Positions 39,984 through 48,716 of a stretch of DNA of 64,000 nucleotides are shown here, one piece after another. Under the pieces are notes generated by a model. That model saw only the letters and a program-made list of their open reading frames with translations, did not search any database and had not been told where the DNA came from. Positions within the stretch are counted from its first letter, which is position 1, and every line of letters starts with the position of its first letter. The position numbers and the translations under genes are program-made. The stretch is from Chromohalobacter sp. 296-RDG (GTDB lineage: Bacteria > Pseudomonadota > Gammaproteobacteria > Pseudomonadales > Halomonadaceae): the NCBI RefSeq assembly GCF_029889885.1, contig NZ_JARANY010000013.1:1-64000 (forward strand), written 5' to 3'.

Positions 39984-40012
39984 GGCCCTGCCAGTTCCCG
40001 GTGGGGCTTTTC
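39984..40012 (+). terminator. Second tandem terminator before the late operon
   Basis: GGCCCTGCC, short loop, GGTGGGGC, then TTTTCTG. With the terminator at 39950 it insulates the accessory cassette from the lysis and late genes, unless overridden by an antiterminator. Confidence 0.75.
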
Positions 40013-40041
40013 TGTTTGCGGTACGCCGCTCCCTGTTTCTC

Positions 40042-40055
40042 ACGCCGTGAGGCGT
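40042..40055 (+). promoter_or_regulatory. GNRA hairpin upstream of the endolysin start
   Basis: ACGCC-GTGA-GGCGT, 12 nt before the ATG at 40068. One of a set of similar hairpins in front of late genes. Confidence 0.6.
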
Positions 40056-40067
40056 CGGAATCCTATT

Positions 40068-40631
40068 ATGCCTCGAATTACTCCCGATGCCGCCGGAGGC
40101 ATCAACGTCTGCGCGTTCCTCGATACGCTGGCGCGCGCCGAGATCGGTCCGACAATGCTCGCTGCGAGCGACGACGGCTATGACGTGCTCGTCGGCTCTG
40201 TGCCGGGCGATCTCCATCTGTTCGACAGCTATGCCGATCATCCGCTGCCCAGCGATGACGATGCTATCGAGTACGCCGACGGCGTATTCAGCACGGCGGC
40301 CGGTCGCTATCAGATACTCAACACCTACTGGCCGCATTACTGCGAGCAACTTGATCTTCCGGATTTCTCGCCGGAGTCGCAGGACCGCTATGCGATTCAG
40401 CAACTGCGTGAACAAGACGCGCTTGAGCTGATACAGGACGGCCGCTTCGGAGACGCGATTAGCGCCGCATCGAACATCTGGGCGTCCATGCCTGGAGCTG
40501 GATACGGACAGCGAGAGCACAAGCTGAAAACGCTGGCACAAGCCTATATGAACGCAGGCGGCCAGCTTTCCAGTGAGGACCGGGATTGGTACGACCGCGC
40601 CGTCAAACACTCGTCTGGGGGTGCGGCGTGA
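40068..40631 (+). CDS. Endolysin, lambda R-type lytic transglycosylase (GH104)
   Basis: 187-residue murein-degrading enzyme of the lambda R family. Catalytic Glu25 (LARAEIGPT). Further hallmarks: SDDGYDVLVGS, FSTAAGRYQILNTYWPHY, FSPESQDRYAIQQLRE, and SNIWASMPGAGYGQREHKL. No signal peptide, so it needs a holin for release; two holin-like genes follow. Confidence 0.92.
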   Translation: MPRITPDAAGGINVCAFLDTLARAEIGPTMLAASDDGYDVLVGSVPGDLHLFDSYADHPLPSDDDAIEYADGVFSTAAGRYQILNTYWPHYCEQLDLPDFSPESQDRYAIQQLREQDALELIQDGRFGDAISAASNIWASMPGAGYGQREHKLKTLAQAYMNAGGQLSSEDRDWYDRAVKHSSGGAA

Positions 40632-40978
40632 CCATGGCAGAGGTAGGCGCAACAAGCTCCCAGCTGGACCGTATTGAGCAGGGCCTGGCCGAGCTTCGGG
40701 AGCTGAACACGCAGATTCTCGACCGGCTTACTCGAATGGAAGAGCGCCAGAATGGTCATGCCGCCGACCTAGAGAAAGCTGAGGCCCGCATCGAAGACCT
40801 CAGCAAAAAGGTGCACCAGCTAGAGGTTGGTGCGGCAGTGGCTGACGAGACAGGCCAACAACGTCACTCGAAGCTCTCAGAGCGCTGGAATGCCGCTTCA
40901 ACTATCGGCTTGCTGCTGCTGGGCGCTGCGCTGTCGATGGCGGGTAGAGTGCTCACCGACCTTATCAGGGGGCTGTGA
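40628..40978 (+). CDS. Coiled-coil protein with C-terminal membrane helix, holin-like
   Basis: 116 residues. A long coiled coil (QLDRIEQGLAELRELNTQIL...) ends in one membrane helix (NAASTIGLLLLGAALSMAGR). GTG start overlaps the endolysin stop (GTGA), with GGGGGTG upstream; an ATG at 40634 is the alternative. Position suggests a holin or spanin-like lysis accessory. Confidence 0.65.
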   Translation: MTMAEVGATSSQLDRIEQGLAELRELNTQILDRLTRMEERQNGHAADLEKAEARIEDLSKKVHQLEVGAAVADETGQQRHSKLSERWNAASTIGLLLLGAALSMAGRVLTDLIRGL

Positions 40979-41523
40979 TGAATTGGAGCGATATCGCTGA
41001 GACCGTAGGCGAGGCTGCGCCGATGGTCGGCTCGGCAATTTACGGCCAGGCCGGCGGCGCCGTCGGCGGAATGGTCGCTAAAGCTCTGGGCGTCGAAGAG
41101 ACGCCTGAAGCGGTGAATCAAGCGATGAAGGATGACCCCGAGGCAGCGGCCAAGGTTAAGAAGATCGAGGCCGATCTTGAACAGGCTCGAATCGAAGCTC
41201 GCACCGAGCGGCAGAGCCAGGTCAACAAGACGATGCGTGCCGAGCTGGACAGCGACAGCACCTTAAAGGCTGGCTGGCGGGGCGCTGCCGGCTGGACGTT
41301 TGTGCTTTCTTGCCTGGGCGTCATGGCGTCTATTGTTTGGTCGATGTTCCAACCTGGCTCTGACAAAGCCGCGCTACTCAATAACGCGATGATGGTATTC
41401 GGCATCATGGCCACGGTTCTCGGCATCGACATCAACCGTGTCGGTAAAGAGCGCATGGCGGCTAAGGGCGTCAATACTGGTGGCTTCATGGATGCGATCA
41501 AGACCCGGGTGGCGGGCAAGTAA
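40978..41523 (+). CDS. Holin-like membrane protein (3TM type)
   Basis: 181 residues. Glycine-rich N-terminal hydrophobic part (APMVGSAIYGQAGGAVGGMV), a charged central helix, then two membrane helices (AAGWTFVLSCLGVMASIVWS and NNAMMVFGIMATVLGIDINR). This order fits the 'holin of 3TMs' superfamily. Coupled to the previous gene by TGATG. Confidence 0.75.
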   Translation: MNWSDIAETVGEAAPMVGSAIYGQAGGAVGGMVAKALGVEETPEAVNQAMKDDPEAAAKVKKIEADLEQARIEARTERQSQVNKTMRAELDSDSTLKAGWRGAAGWTFVLSCLGVMASIVWSMFQPGSDKAALLNNAMMVFGIMATVLGIDINRVGKERMAAKGVNTGGFMDAIKTRVAGK

Positions 41524-41597
41524 GAATCCCCGCGAGAGGGCGGGGCACTGTCGCGAGATAGAGCCCCGTTTTATTCAGGCAGAGAGGAAGGTAGACC

Positions 41598-41810
41598 ATG
41601 ATGTATCTCAAATTCGTAGGGCACGACGGTGATGTGACAATCGACCAGCGCTGCATATCGACTAGATCGTACAGTCTGGCTCGAGACAACGCCGGTATCC
41701 GCGTCTATGACGATCACGGCATGTGGGAGCGAGTCTCGCCTATTGACTGGCGCAACTGCTTTGTCATGAACGAGACTGGCAACACCATCGATAAAATCGA
41801 AGCCGAATAA
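41598..41810 (+). CDS. Small phage protein, unknown
   Basis: 70 residues beginning MMYLKFVGHDGDVTIDQRCI, beta-rich. GAGGAAGG upstream. Followed at once by a terminator. No function assigned. Confidence 0.55.
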   Translation: MMYLKFVGHDGDVTIDQRCISTRSYSLARDNAGIRVYDDHGMWERVSPIDWRNCFVMNETGNTIDKIEAE

Positions 41811-41813
41811 CGA

Positions 41814-41839
41814 GCCCTGCCATCCCGGCAGGGCTTTTT
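41814..41839 (+). terminator. Rho-independent terminator
   Basis: GCCCTGCC-ATCC-CGGCAGGGC-type stem followed by TTTTTT, after the lysis cluster. Confidence 0.85.
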
Positions 41840-41871
41840 TATAGGCGGTCGCGGCCGTCGAGGAGAGCAAG

Positions 41872-42270
41872 ATGGAAAGCGTAGAGCTCAAGCTGAAAGC
41901 GGTAACCCGTTTTGTTCTGACACGCCGTTCAAGCGCCCCAGGGCATCATGTCGATGAGCTGGGAGAGTTCCTGAACCATGAGCGTGGCAGCCATGCTGGT
42001 TATGCGTTCAAGGCGCTAACGGAGGCTGAAGGCAAGCCAGCATGGTTCGAGTGCAGCGACGACCGCATGGCACACCTGAGCGACATTGACCTATTGGCCG
42101 AGCTGATTCGGCGCAAGGGGCCGGGCGGTGCAACGCCTCATAAACGACGCATCGGCATCCCACATCGAGACGTCTGCATCGGTATCGGCAAAGATCACGC
42201 GGCCGACATCACGATGGAGGAGGATGCGTTGGCGGAGCTGCATCGTCGCGCAGGCATTGGCGAGGTCTAG
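41872..42270 (+). CDS. Unknown phage protein
   Basis: 132 residues (MESVELKLKAVTRFVLTRRS...). Contains HDxHxxG-like clusters (KRRIGIPHRDVCIGIGKDHA) that could bind metal. Between lysis genes and terminase; not recognised. Confidence 0.55.
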   Translation: MESVELKLKAVTRFVLTRRSSAPGHHVDELGEFLNHERGSHAGYAFKALTEAEGKPAWFECSDDRMAHLSDIDLLAELIRRKGPGGATPHKRRIGIPHRDVCIGIGKDHAADITMEEDALAELHRRAGIGEV

Positions 42271-42273
42271 GTG

Positions 42274-42471
42274 ATGGGTACTGTCACGCAATTCCGGCAC
42301 ATGAACACGCTGACGCCTGCTGGCGAGGCTGCATGCGAACGGTTCGAGAGTGATCTTCATGAAGCGATCACCAAAGCCGAGGATTCCGGGCTGTGCTACG
42401 GCATGATCATCGCCTCTCTGAGCCAAGCTCAGTGGTGGATGAACCAGCGCTGTCAAGAGAGCGATGACTGA
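42274..42471 (+). CDS. Small phage protein, unknown
   Basis: 65 residues starting MGTVTQFRHMNTLTPAGEAA; helical, with SLSQAQWWMNQRCQE at the end. ATG at 42274; GTG at 42271 possible. Precedes terminase. Confidence 0.55.
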   Translation: MGTVTQFRHMNTLTPAGEAACERFESDLHEAITKAEDSGLCYGMIIASLSQAQWWMNQRCQESDD

Positions 42472-42582
42472 TGTAGGTCGTTTTTATCGAATTCCCTGCG
42501 CGGGATAAGGTCACGCTGTGAAGCGTCGCCTGCTTTCGCCCGGCACGTCGTGAGACGCCCGGGCCCTACATGATGGAGGCGC

Positions 42583-42596
42583 TGCCCGCGAGGGCA
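42583..42596 (+). promoter_or_regulatory. GNRA hairpin upstream of small terminase
   Basis: TGCCC-GCGA-GGGCA, 11 nt before the ATG at 42608. Same loop class as the other late-gene hairpins but a different stem. Confidence 0.55.
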
Positions 42597-42607
42597 CCGC
42601 AAACGAT

Positions 42608-43123
42608 ATGTCGCATAAATACGATTGGGAGGCCATCGAGCGCGACTGGCGCACCGGACGGCACACCCTGGCACAGCTGTCAGGCGTTCATGGTCCGAGC
42701 GCGAGCCAGATCAGTCGCCGTGCTACGAAAGAGGGGTGGCAGAAGGATCTGTCGGAGGACATCAAGCAGCGTACGCGTGAACGTATTGCTCGTCCTGATA
42801 CGGCGCCGGCTGAGGCAACCGATGACGAGGTGGTCGAACAGGCGTCAGAAGAAAACGAGGCGATCATGCGGCGTCAGCGTACGTCGCTGGACCGCTGGCG
42901 AAGCATTTCTGACCGTTTTGCTGACCGCCTCGATGGTGAGCTGAATCAGGAAGGCGTGTCGCTCGAGTATCTGGGCAAAGCGTTGAGCGCCGGCACACAG
43001 GCAATGGAGCGCGTCGTTAAGCTAGAGCGTCAGAGCTATGGTCTCGACACCGCTGACGCCGACGACCAGGGCCGCACGTTTGCCGAACTGATGGCCGAGG
43101 TTGCACCGGATGACCCGGAGTAA
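42608..43123 (+). CDS. Terminase small subunit
   Basis: 171 residues. N-terminal HTH (WEAIERDWRTGRHTLAQLSG, HGPSASQISRRATKEGWQKD) for DNA recognition, then an oligomerisation helix pair. It selects phage DNA for packaging with the large subunit encoded next. Confidence 0.88.
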   Translation: MSHKYDWEAIERDWRTGRHTLAQLSGVHGPSASQISRRATKEGWQKDLSEDIKQRTRERIARPDTAPAEATDDEVVEQASEENEAIMRRQRTSLDRWRSISDRFADRLDGELNQEGVSLEYLGKALSAGTQAMERVVKLERQSYGLDTADADDQGRTFAELMAEVAPDDPE

Positions 43124-44714
43124 TCGGGAACGGGAGATCAAGCGGGCGAATGCGTTTCTGAAGGCCCATGCTCGAGGTCGGCTAACCGATCAAGCGGATC
43201 TGCTCGAAGCACTGTCGCTGAAGTGGTTTCGGCTCAATGCGCTGTACAAGATCAAGGACAAGCAAGGCAAGGTGCTGCGGTTTCGGCCCAACCGGGCGCA
43301 GCGTCAGCGCTATATCGACCGGCACGCGCGGGACATCATTCTCAAGGCGCGTCAGTTGGGGTTCACGACGTTCGAGATGATCGATTCGCTCGATGACTGC
43401 CTGTTCAAGGACAACTTCGCCGCGGGCTGCATCTGCCACAAGCTGGATGATGCACAGGACATCTTCAGGAACAAAGTCAGCTTCGCGTATCAGAACATCG
43501 ATGCCGCTTGGCACCACATCTTCAAGCTACTGGGTATTCGCATCCCGCGCCCAGAGAGCGACAAAAGCGGCTCCGGTGCCCTGGCATTCGATAACGGCAG
43601 CTCAATCAAGGTTAGCACGTCATACCGTGGCGGCACGCTTCAGCGGCTGCACATATCGGAGTTCGGCAAGATCTGTCGGCAGTACCCGCACAAGGCGCAG
43701 GAAATCGTTACCGGTGCGTTCGAGGCGGTTGGCCTAGGCAACCAGGTGACGCTCGAGAGCACGGCGGAGGGCCGAGAAGGCTACTTCTTCGATTTCTGCC
43801 AGTCAGCGCAGCATCTGCAGGAGCTGGGTCGGTCCCCGACGTTGATGGACTTCCAGTTTCACTTTTTCCCGTGGCACGAGGAGCCGGCATACCGACTCGA
43901 CCCCGAAGGTGTGCTGGTACCGCAGTGGCTCCGCGAATACTTCGAAGACCTCGAGCACAAGCACGGCATCAAGACTGACGCGGCTCAGCAAGCGTGGTAC
44001 GCAAAAAAGGCCGAGGTGCTGCAGGACGACATGAAGCGGGAGTATCCGAGCACTCCCGATGAAGCCTTCGCGCAGAGTATCGAAGGCGCGTACTACGCCA
44101 GTCAGATGCGATTCCTGCGCAAGAATGGCCGTCTGACCAGCGAGGTCCAGGTAAACCCATCGCTGCCAGTCTTTACCGCATGGGACTTGGGCATGAACGA
44201 CACCATGGCCATCTGGTTTGCGCAGATTGTGGGCCGCGAGATCCACTTGGTGGACTACCTCGAAGGTGAGGGCGAGGGAATCGAATACTACGCCGACGAG
44301 CTGAACAAGAAGGGCTATCGCTACGGTGGCCACTTCGGCCCGCACGACCTGGCCGTTCGCGAGCTAGGGACCGGCAAGAGTCGCGCCGATGTCGCCAAGC
44401 AATACGGCATCAACTTCGAGGTCGTGCCGCGTATCAGCAACCACGCCGAGGGAGTGCAGGCTGTCCGTAATTTCCTGCCGATGTGCTGGATCGATGAGGA
44501 AGCCTGTGACGACGGCGTGAAGTGCCTCGACAACTACCGCAAAGAGTGGGACGACAAGCGCGGCGTCTACAAAGACACGCCGCGCCACGACTGGGCATCC
44601 CACGGGGCCAAGGCGTTCGAGACGCTGGCCCGCTCCTCCATTTTCAAGCGCACGAACACACCGGCGCCGCGTCCCGATAAGCGTGAGCGCACCGGCTGGG
44701 CCGCGCACACCTGA
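43110..44714 (+). CDS. Terminase large subunit
   Basis: 534 residues. ATPase region: RDIILKARQLGFTTFEMIDS in place of Walker A (no GKT/S, as in several podovirus terminases) and STAEGREGYFFDF. RNase H-like nuclease region: VFTAWDLGMNDTMAIWFAQI with catalytic Asp. Powers DNA packaging and cuts the concatemer. Overlaps terS by 14 nt; ATG at 43110. Confidence 0.9.
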   Translation: MTRSNREREIKRANAFLKAHARGRLTDQADLLEALSLKWFRLNALYKIKDKQGKVLRFRPNRAQRQRYIDRHARDIILKARQLGFTTFEMIDSLDDCLFKDNFAAGCICHKLDDAQDIFRNKVSFAYQNIDAAWHHIFKLLGIRIPRPESDKSGSGALAFDNGSSIKVSTSYRGGTLQRLHISEFGKICRQYPHKAQEIVTGAFEAVGLGNQVTLESTAEGREGYFFDFCQSAQHLQELGRSPTLMDFQFHFFPWHEEPAYRLDPEGVLVPQWLREYFEDLEHKHGIKTDAAQQAWYAKKAEVLQDDMKREYPSTPDEAFAQSIEGAYYASQMRFLRKNGRLTSEVQVNPSLPVFTAWDLGMNDTMAIWFAQIVGREIHLVDYLEGEGEGIEYYADELNKKGYRYGGHFGPHDLAVRELGTGKSRADVAKQYGINFEVVPRISNHAEGVQAVRNFLPMCWIDEEACDDGVKCLDNYRKEWDDKRGVYKDTPRHDWASHGAKAFETLARSSIFKRTNTPAPRPDKRERTGWAAHT

Positions 44715-44719
44715 CCACC

Positions 44720-44729
44720 GCCGTGAGGC
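44720..44729 (+). promoter_or_regulatory. Short GNRA hairpin
   Basis: GCC-GTGA-GGC, 10 nt before the ATG at 44740; the weakest member of the set (3-bp stem). Confidence 0.4.
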
Positions 44730-44739
44730 AGAGGACACC

Positions 44740-45189
44740 ATGCCGCAGATCATCACGTCACCGGACGCGGGCGCACAGCGCCGTGCCGGCAATACCGCGT
44801 ACAACCTTAGTGGTAAAACTCGCGAGCAAGTCTCTCAGCTCATGAGCGACGCCGCACGATCTATTGCCGAAGCGCTGATTGAGCAGGGTATTCCGATCAA
44901 TACCGGTCGATTCCGGCCCGATGTTGGCCCCGTACAGGTCGACATGATCGTCATCGAAGAGCGAGTCACGCGCCCCGAGCCCGCGATGCGTCTGCAATTC
45001 GATACTGAAGGCAGCATGGGCATCACGCTGAACGTCAAGATACGCGAGTACGCGTCAGACCCGGCTGGGTACATGCGTGACGTGCTGGACCACCTGGGGC
45101 CGATGCGCCGCAACGTCATGCGTCTGCGCCGCAACAAGCAAGACGCCAACCAGGCAATCTATCGAGCACTGACTGGGAGCGCCCAATGA
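44740..45189 (+). CDS. Unknown structural-region protein
   Basis: 149 residues between terminase and portal (MPQIITSPDAGAQRRAGNTA...). Contains VRIEERV-type beta segments and YMRDVLDHLGPMRRNVMRLR. ATGA overlap with the portal gene. Possibly a packaging or head accessory protein. Confidence 0.6.
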   Translation: MPQIITSPDAGAQRRAGNTAYNLSGKTREQVSQLMSDAARSIAEALIEQGIPINTGRFRPDVGPVQVDMIVIEERVTRPEPAMRLQFDTEGSMGITLNVKIREYASDPAGYMRDVLDHLGPMRRNVMRLRRNKQDANQAIYRALTGSAQ

Positions 45190-47444
45190 GCGGTATGGGG
45201 CTGCTACAGCATCGATCGGCAGAGGAGATGCGCGCCGATGATGAAGATGAGGCACAGCGCCAGGCTGAGGAAGAGCGGCGCCGGCAGGAGCTGATCGAGT
45301 CGTCGCTGGGCTCGCATATTCAGCGCTGCTGGGAAAACGCCAAGATGGCGCGACAGCAGATTGAATACCGGATGCTAGATTGTCTGCGCCGACGCAAGGG
45401 TGAGTACGACCCCAGCAAGCTGGCCGCTATTCGTAAAGAAGGCGGCGCCGAGATCTACATGATGCTCACCGCCACCAAGTGCCGAGCGGCAGCGGCATGG
45501 GTGCGCGACATCATGATCCCCAGCAGAGACAAGCCCTGGGGGCTGGAGCCGACACCGGTGCCCGAGGTGCCTGATCAATACCTGGAACCGATGATCCAGC
45601 AGATTCGCCAGCAGGCCCAGCAAATGCAACAGCAGGGGCAGCAGGTGGATATGGCGTCGATGATGGAAGAGGCGCGTGGCAAGCTCCGGCAGAAGGCCGA
45701 TGAAGCAGCACGAGAAGCCACCGACCGCCATGAGGAGCTGATTGCCGACCAGCTGGCCGAGGGCGACTGGGATGACGCATTCGAGGCGTTCATCGACGAC
45801 TTTGTGACTTATCCGGCTGCATTCATCCGCGCCCCAGTATTTCGTCGCGTTCCTGAGCTGAAATGGCTGGAAGGCTGGAAGCCGATCAAGGGAGAGAAAA
45901 TCCGCCCCGAGTTTGAGCGCGTGTCGCCGTTCGATCTGTACCCGAGCCCTGACGCCACCAATATCGACGACGGTGCTTATATTCTGGAGCGGGCGCGGTT
46001 CACACGCTCCCACCTCAACCAGATGATCGGCGTCCCCAGCTACAACACCGAAGCCATCCGGCGCGTGCTGGATGAGTACGGCCAGGGCGGGCTACGCGAT
46101 TGGCTCTGGACGGATGGCGAGCGCGCCGAGCTTCAGGATCGCGGCCACGAGTGGCTGACACCAGGCGAGACGATTGATGGCTTGATCTATTCAGGCGGCG
46201 CCCAGGGCGTGACGCTACTCCAGTGGGGGCTTGATCCCGATGAGGTGCCTGACCCGCTGGCCGAGTACGAGGTCGAGGCGATTTTGATCGGTCGTCATGT
46301 CGTCCGCGTGCGTATCAACCAAGACCCACTGGAACGCCGGCCCTATCACAAGGCGTCATTCCAGCCAGTTCCCGGCTCGTTCTGGGGCCAGGGCATTCCC
46401 GAGCTGATGGCCGACATTCAGGACGTGTGCAACGCCACAGCACGCGGACTCGTGAACAACCTGGCCATTTCGTCAGGTCCGCAAGTGGAGGTGTTCGAGG
46501 AGCGACTACAGCCCACCGAAGACCCGACCGATATGTATCCGTGGAAGGTGTGGCGCACTCAGGACAGCAACGTAACTGGCAACAATCCTGCTGTTCGTTT
46601 TTTCCAGGCAAGCTCCAACGCCAGCGAGCTGCTGTCCGTTTACGACCAGTTCGAGCGCAAGGCCGACGACGCTACCAACATCCCTCGGTATCTATACGGC
46701 AACGAGGGAGCCGGCGGTGCCGGCGAAACGGCGTCAGGTCTGTCGATGCTTATGGAGTCGGCCAACAAGGGCATCAAGGACGCCATTCGACACATCGACC
46801 GTGGTGTGATGCGCCGTGTCATCGAAGCTCTGTGGCTGCATAACATGCAGTACAGCGATGACAACAGCATCAAGGGCGACGCCAGCGTCGTGGCTCGCGG
46901 CTCAAGCGCGATTCTCGCCCGCGAGCAGACCGACCAGCTCCGTCAGCAGTTCCTCCAGATGACAGCCAACGAGTTCGACATGGGCATCCTCGGCCAAGAC
47001 GGCCGCCGCCGTTTGCTCGAAAGTGTGGCCGAGAAGCTGGACCTGCCGAACCTTGTTCCCTCCGAGGAAGAGATGCAGGAGAACATGGCCGGACAGAAAA
47101 AGTCGCAGCAGGCCGATGACCAGCTTGAGAAAGCCAAGACCCAAGCCGAGATACAGGAGAAGCAGGCCCAGGCACAGCGCCACCAGGCCGATGCTGAGAA
47201 TACCCAGATCGAAACGCAGGACGAGCAGAAAATGGCGCCGCTCGAGGCTCAGAAGCTGCTCGCCGAGATTGCCAAGCTGATCAGCGAAACACAGGGGCAG
47301 CGTGATGGCTCAGACGACGGAACAGGATTGGAAAGCGCTGGCCCGGATAGCGGGAACGCAGGACGGGGAGCGTCTGGCCAGCCTGCTCAAGCGAATGCGC
47401 GAGGACAGCCGGGACAGTCTGGAGCAATGCCGAGATCCCGGTGA
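45186..47444 (+). CDS. Portal protein (podovirus type)
   Basis: 752 residues, the dodecameric DNA entry ring of the head. Recognisable parts: WVRDIMIPSRDKPWGLEPTP, YDPxxFxxxRVSPFDLYPSP-like segment (ERVSPFDLYPSPDATNIDD), RRPYHKASFQPVPGSFWGQG, and DATNIPRYLYGNEGAGGAGE, TASGLS. A long Gln/Lys/Ala-rich helical C-terminus (about 630-710) matches the barrel/crown helices of P22-type portals. Its last 140 nt overlap the next gene. Confidence 0.88.
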   Translation: MSGMGLLQHRSAEEMRADDEDEAQRQAEEERRRQELIESSLGSHIQRCWENAKMARQQIEYRMLDCLRRRKGEYDPSKLAAIRKEGGAEIYMMLTATKCRAAAAWVRDIMIPSRDKPWGLEPTPVPEVPDQYLEPMIQQIRQQAQQMQQQGQQVDMASMMEEARGKLRQKADEAAREATDRHEELIADQLAEGDWDDAFEAFIDDFVTYPAAFIRAPVFRRVPELKWLEGWKPIKGEKIRPEFERVSPFDLYPSPDATNIDDGAYILERARFTRSHLNQMIGVPSYNTEAIRRVLDEYGQGGLRDWLWTDGERAELQDRGHEWLTPGETIDGLIYSGGAQGVTLLQWGLDPDEVPDPLAEYEVEAILIGRHVVRVRINQDPLERRPYHKASFQPVPGSFWGQGIPELMADIQDVCNATARGLVNNLAISSGPQVEVFEERLQPTEDPTDMYPWKVWRTQDSNVTGNNPAVRFFQASSNASELLSVYDQFERKADDATNIPRYLYGNEGAGGAGETASGLSMLMESANKGIKDAIRHIDRGVMRRVIEALWLHNMQYSDDNSIKGDASVVARGSSAILAREQTDQLRQQFLQMTANEFDMGILGQDGRRRLLESVAEKLDLPNLVPSEEEMQENMAGQKKSQQADDQLEKAKTQAEIQEKQAQAQRHQADAENTQIETQDEQKMAPLEAQKLLAEIAKLISETQGQRDGSDDGTGLESAGPDSGNAGRGASGQPAQANARGQPGQSGAMPRSR

Positions 47445-47541
47445 AGTGTCTCGACATCAAGGACGCGCCGCCGCTGCCGCCGATCTACTGAAGCAGCTCG
47501 ATGAAGCGCAAGAAGTCATTCGGCAGCGATTCAGCACGTAA
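47305..47541 (+). CDS. Small head protein overlapping the portal gene
   Basis: 78 residues, helical (MAQTTEQDWKALARIAGTQD..., SRHQGRAAAAADLLKQLDEA). The R-x-Q-G-R-x-x-x-x-x-D-L-L pattern is common in small proteins encoded after portal genes. It starts inside the portal gene in another frame and shares 140 nt with it. Confidence 0.7.
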   Translation: MAQTTEQDWKALARIAGTQDGERLASLLKRMREDSRDSLEQCRDPGEVSRHQGRAAAAADLLKQLDEAQEVIRQRFST

Positions 47542-47676
47542 CGCCGGGCACCGCCCGGCCCACCGCAAAGCCGCTCATGGTTCGCCCTGGGCGGCTTTGT
47601 CGTGGGAGCGCTCTGGAATGCGCACCAGAACCCGTTACCCCCATCGTGAACCCCGGCTTATGCCGGCTCACCCGTC

Positions 47677-47690
47677 ACGCCGTGAGGCGT
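47677..47690 (+). promoter_or_regulatory. GNRA hairpin upstream of the scaffold gene
   Basis: ACGCC-GTGA-GGCGT, identical to the hairpin in front of the endolysin; followed by AGGAG and the ATG at 47704. Confidence 0.65.
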
Positions 47691-47703
47691 CACAGGAGCA
47701 ACA

Positions 47704-48663
47704 ATGTCACTACCGAGGTCTGTCCAGGAACAAGCCGATGCCGCTCGCCGGCACTTTGAGCCCGCCGAGAATCCCGATGACGAAACAGCCACGGCTCCCG
47801 ACGCGGAACAAAACCCGCCCCGCGATGGCAGTCAGGCATCTGCAGAGCCCGATTCCAGCCAGACGCAACCCGCCGAATCTTCTGAGTCACAGCCCAAGGG
47901 CGAACAGGGCCAAGATGCGCTTTATTGGCAACACCGGTTCAACGTCCTCCAGGGCAAGTACAACAGCGAGATTCAGGCACTGCGTCAGGAAAACAGCGAC
48001 CTGAAGAACACGATTGCCGAGCGTGACCGCCGAATCGCCGAGCTTGAGCAGCAACAGCCCAAAGGTGGCGCCGATAGCGGCGTCAGCGATGACCAGCTGG
48101 AGCAGTTCAAGGCGACCTATGGCGAGGATCTGGTGGATTTTGTCACGCGCATGGTGGATCAGCGCGCGCCGGCTCAGGCCGCCGACTCTGGCAACAGCCA
48201 GGAGATTGCCCAGCGCCTCGAGCAGCTTGAAAGCGAGAAGCAGCAAGACGCGGAGGCTCGATTCTGGGTGCAGCTGGAGCAGGCCGTGCCGAATCTGCGT
48301 GAGATCAACGCCAGCACGGGCTTTCACCAGTTTCTGGCTCAGTTCGACCCCAGCACTGGCGAGAAACGTCAGGAGTCGCTGAACAAGGCTCAGCAAAACC
48401 TGGACGCCAAAGCAGTAGCTGACATCTTCACGCTCTATATGGACCAGGCCGGGCAGGGCGCTAGGCGCACCGTTCCCGAAGACCAGGTTGAACCCCGTAC
48501 CGCCAAGGCGACCGAGGCCCCGCAGGGTCAGCGCCAGTGGACAGGGCAGGAAATCAGCCAGTTCTACAGGGATAAGACCGCGGGGCGCTATAGCGCCGAG
48601 GAGGCCCAGCGCCTGGAAGCCGACATTTTTGCCGCGCAACGAGAAGGCCGGGTGCATAACTGA
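47704..48663 (+). CDS. Scaffolding protein
   Basis: 319 residues, acidic and low-complexity at the N-terminus (Glu/Asp/Pro/Ser/Gln), then a coiled coil (KYNSEIQALRQENSDLKNTI, AERDRRIAELEQQQ) and a basic helical C-terminus. Composition and position directly before the coat gene identify it as the procapsid scaffold. Confidence 0.82.
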   Translation: MSLPRSVQEQADAARRHFEPAENPDDETATAPDAEQNPPRDGSQASAEPDSSQTQPAESSESQPKGEQGQDALYWQHRFNVLQGKYNSEIQALRQENSDLKNTIAERDRRIAELEQQQPKGGADSGVSDDQLEQFKATYGEDLVDFVTRMVDQRAPAQAADSGNSQEIAQRLEQLESEKQQDAEARFWVQLEQAVPNLREINASTGFHQFLAQFDPSTGEKRQESLNKAQQNLDAKAVADIFTLYMDQAGQGARRTVPEDQVEPRTAKATEAPQGQRQWTGQEISQFYRDKTAGRYSAEEAQRLEADIFAAQREGRVHN

Positions 48664-48687
48664 TTCCCGGTCAGCGGTTCCGATAAC

Positions 48688-48701
48688 TCGCCGTGAGGCG
48701 A
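48688..48701 (+). promoter_or_regulatory. GNRA hairpin upstream of the coat gene
   Basis: TCGCC-GTGA-GGCGA: the outer pair is T-A where the scaffold and endolysin hairpins have A-T. A separate AAGAGG ribosome binding site follows before the ATG at 48717. Confidence 0.65.
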
Positions 48702-48716
48702 CAAGAGGTAACTAAC

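Noticed and set aside
41528-41545. CCCCGC/GCGGGG hairpin after the 3TM holin gene
   Set aside because: No T-tract on either strand, and its 6-nt loop does not fit the GNRA hairpin set, so I did not call it a terminator or a member of the set.
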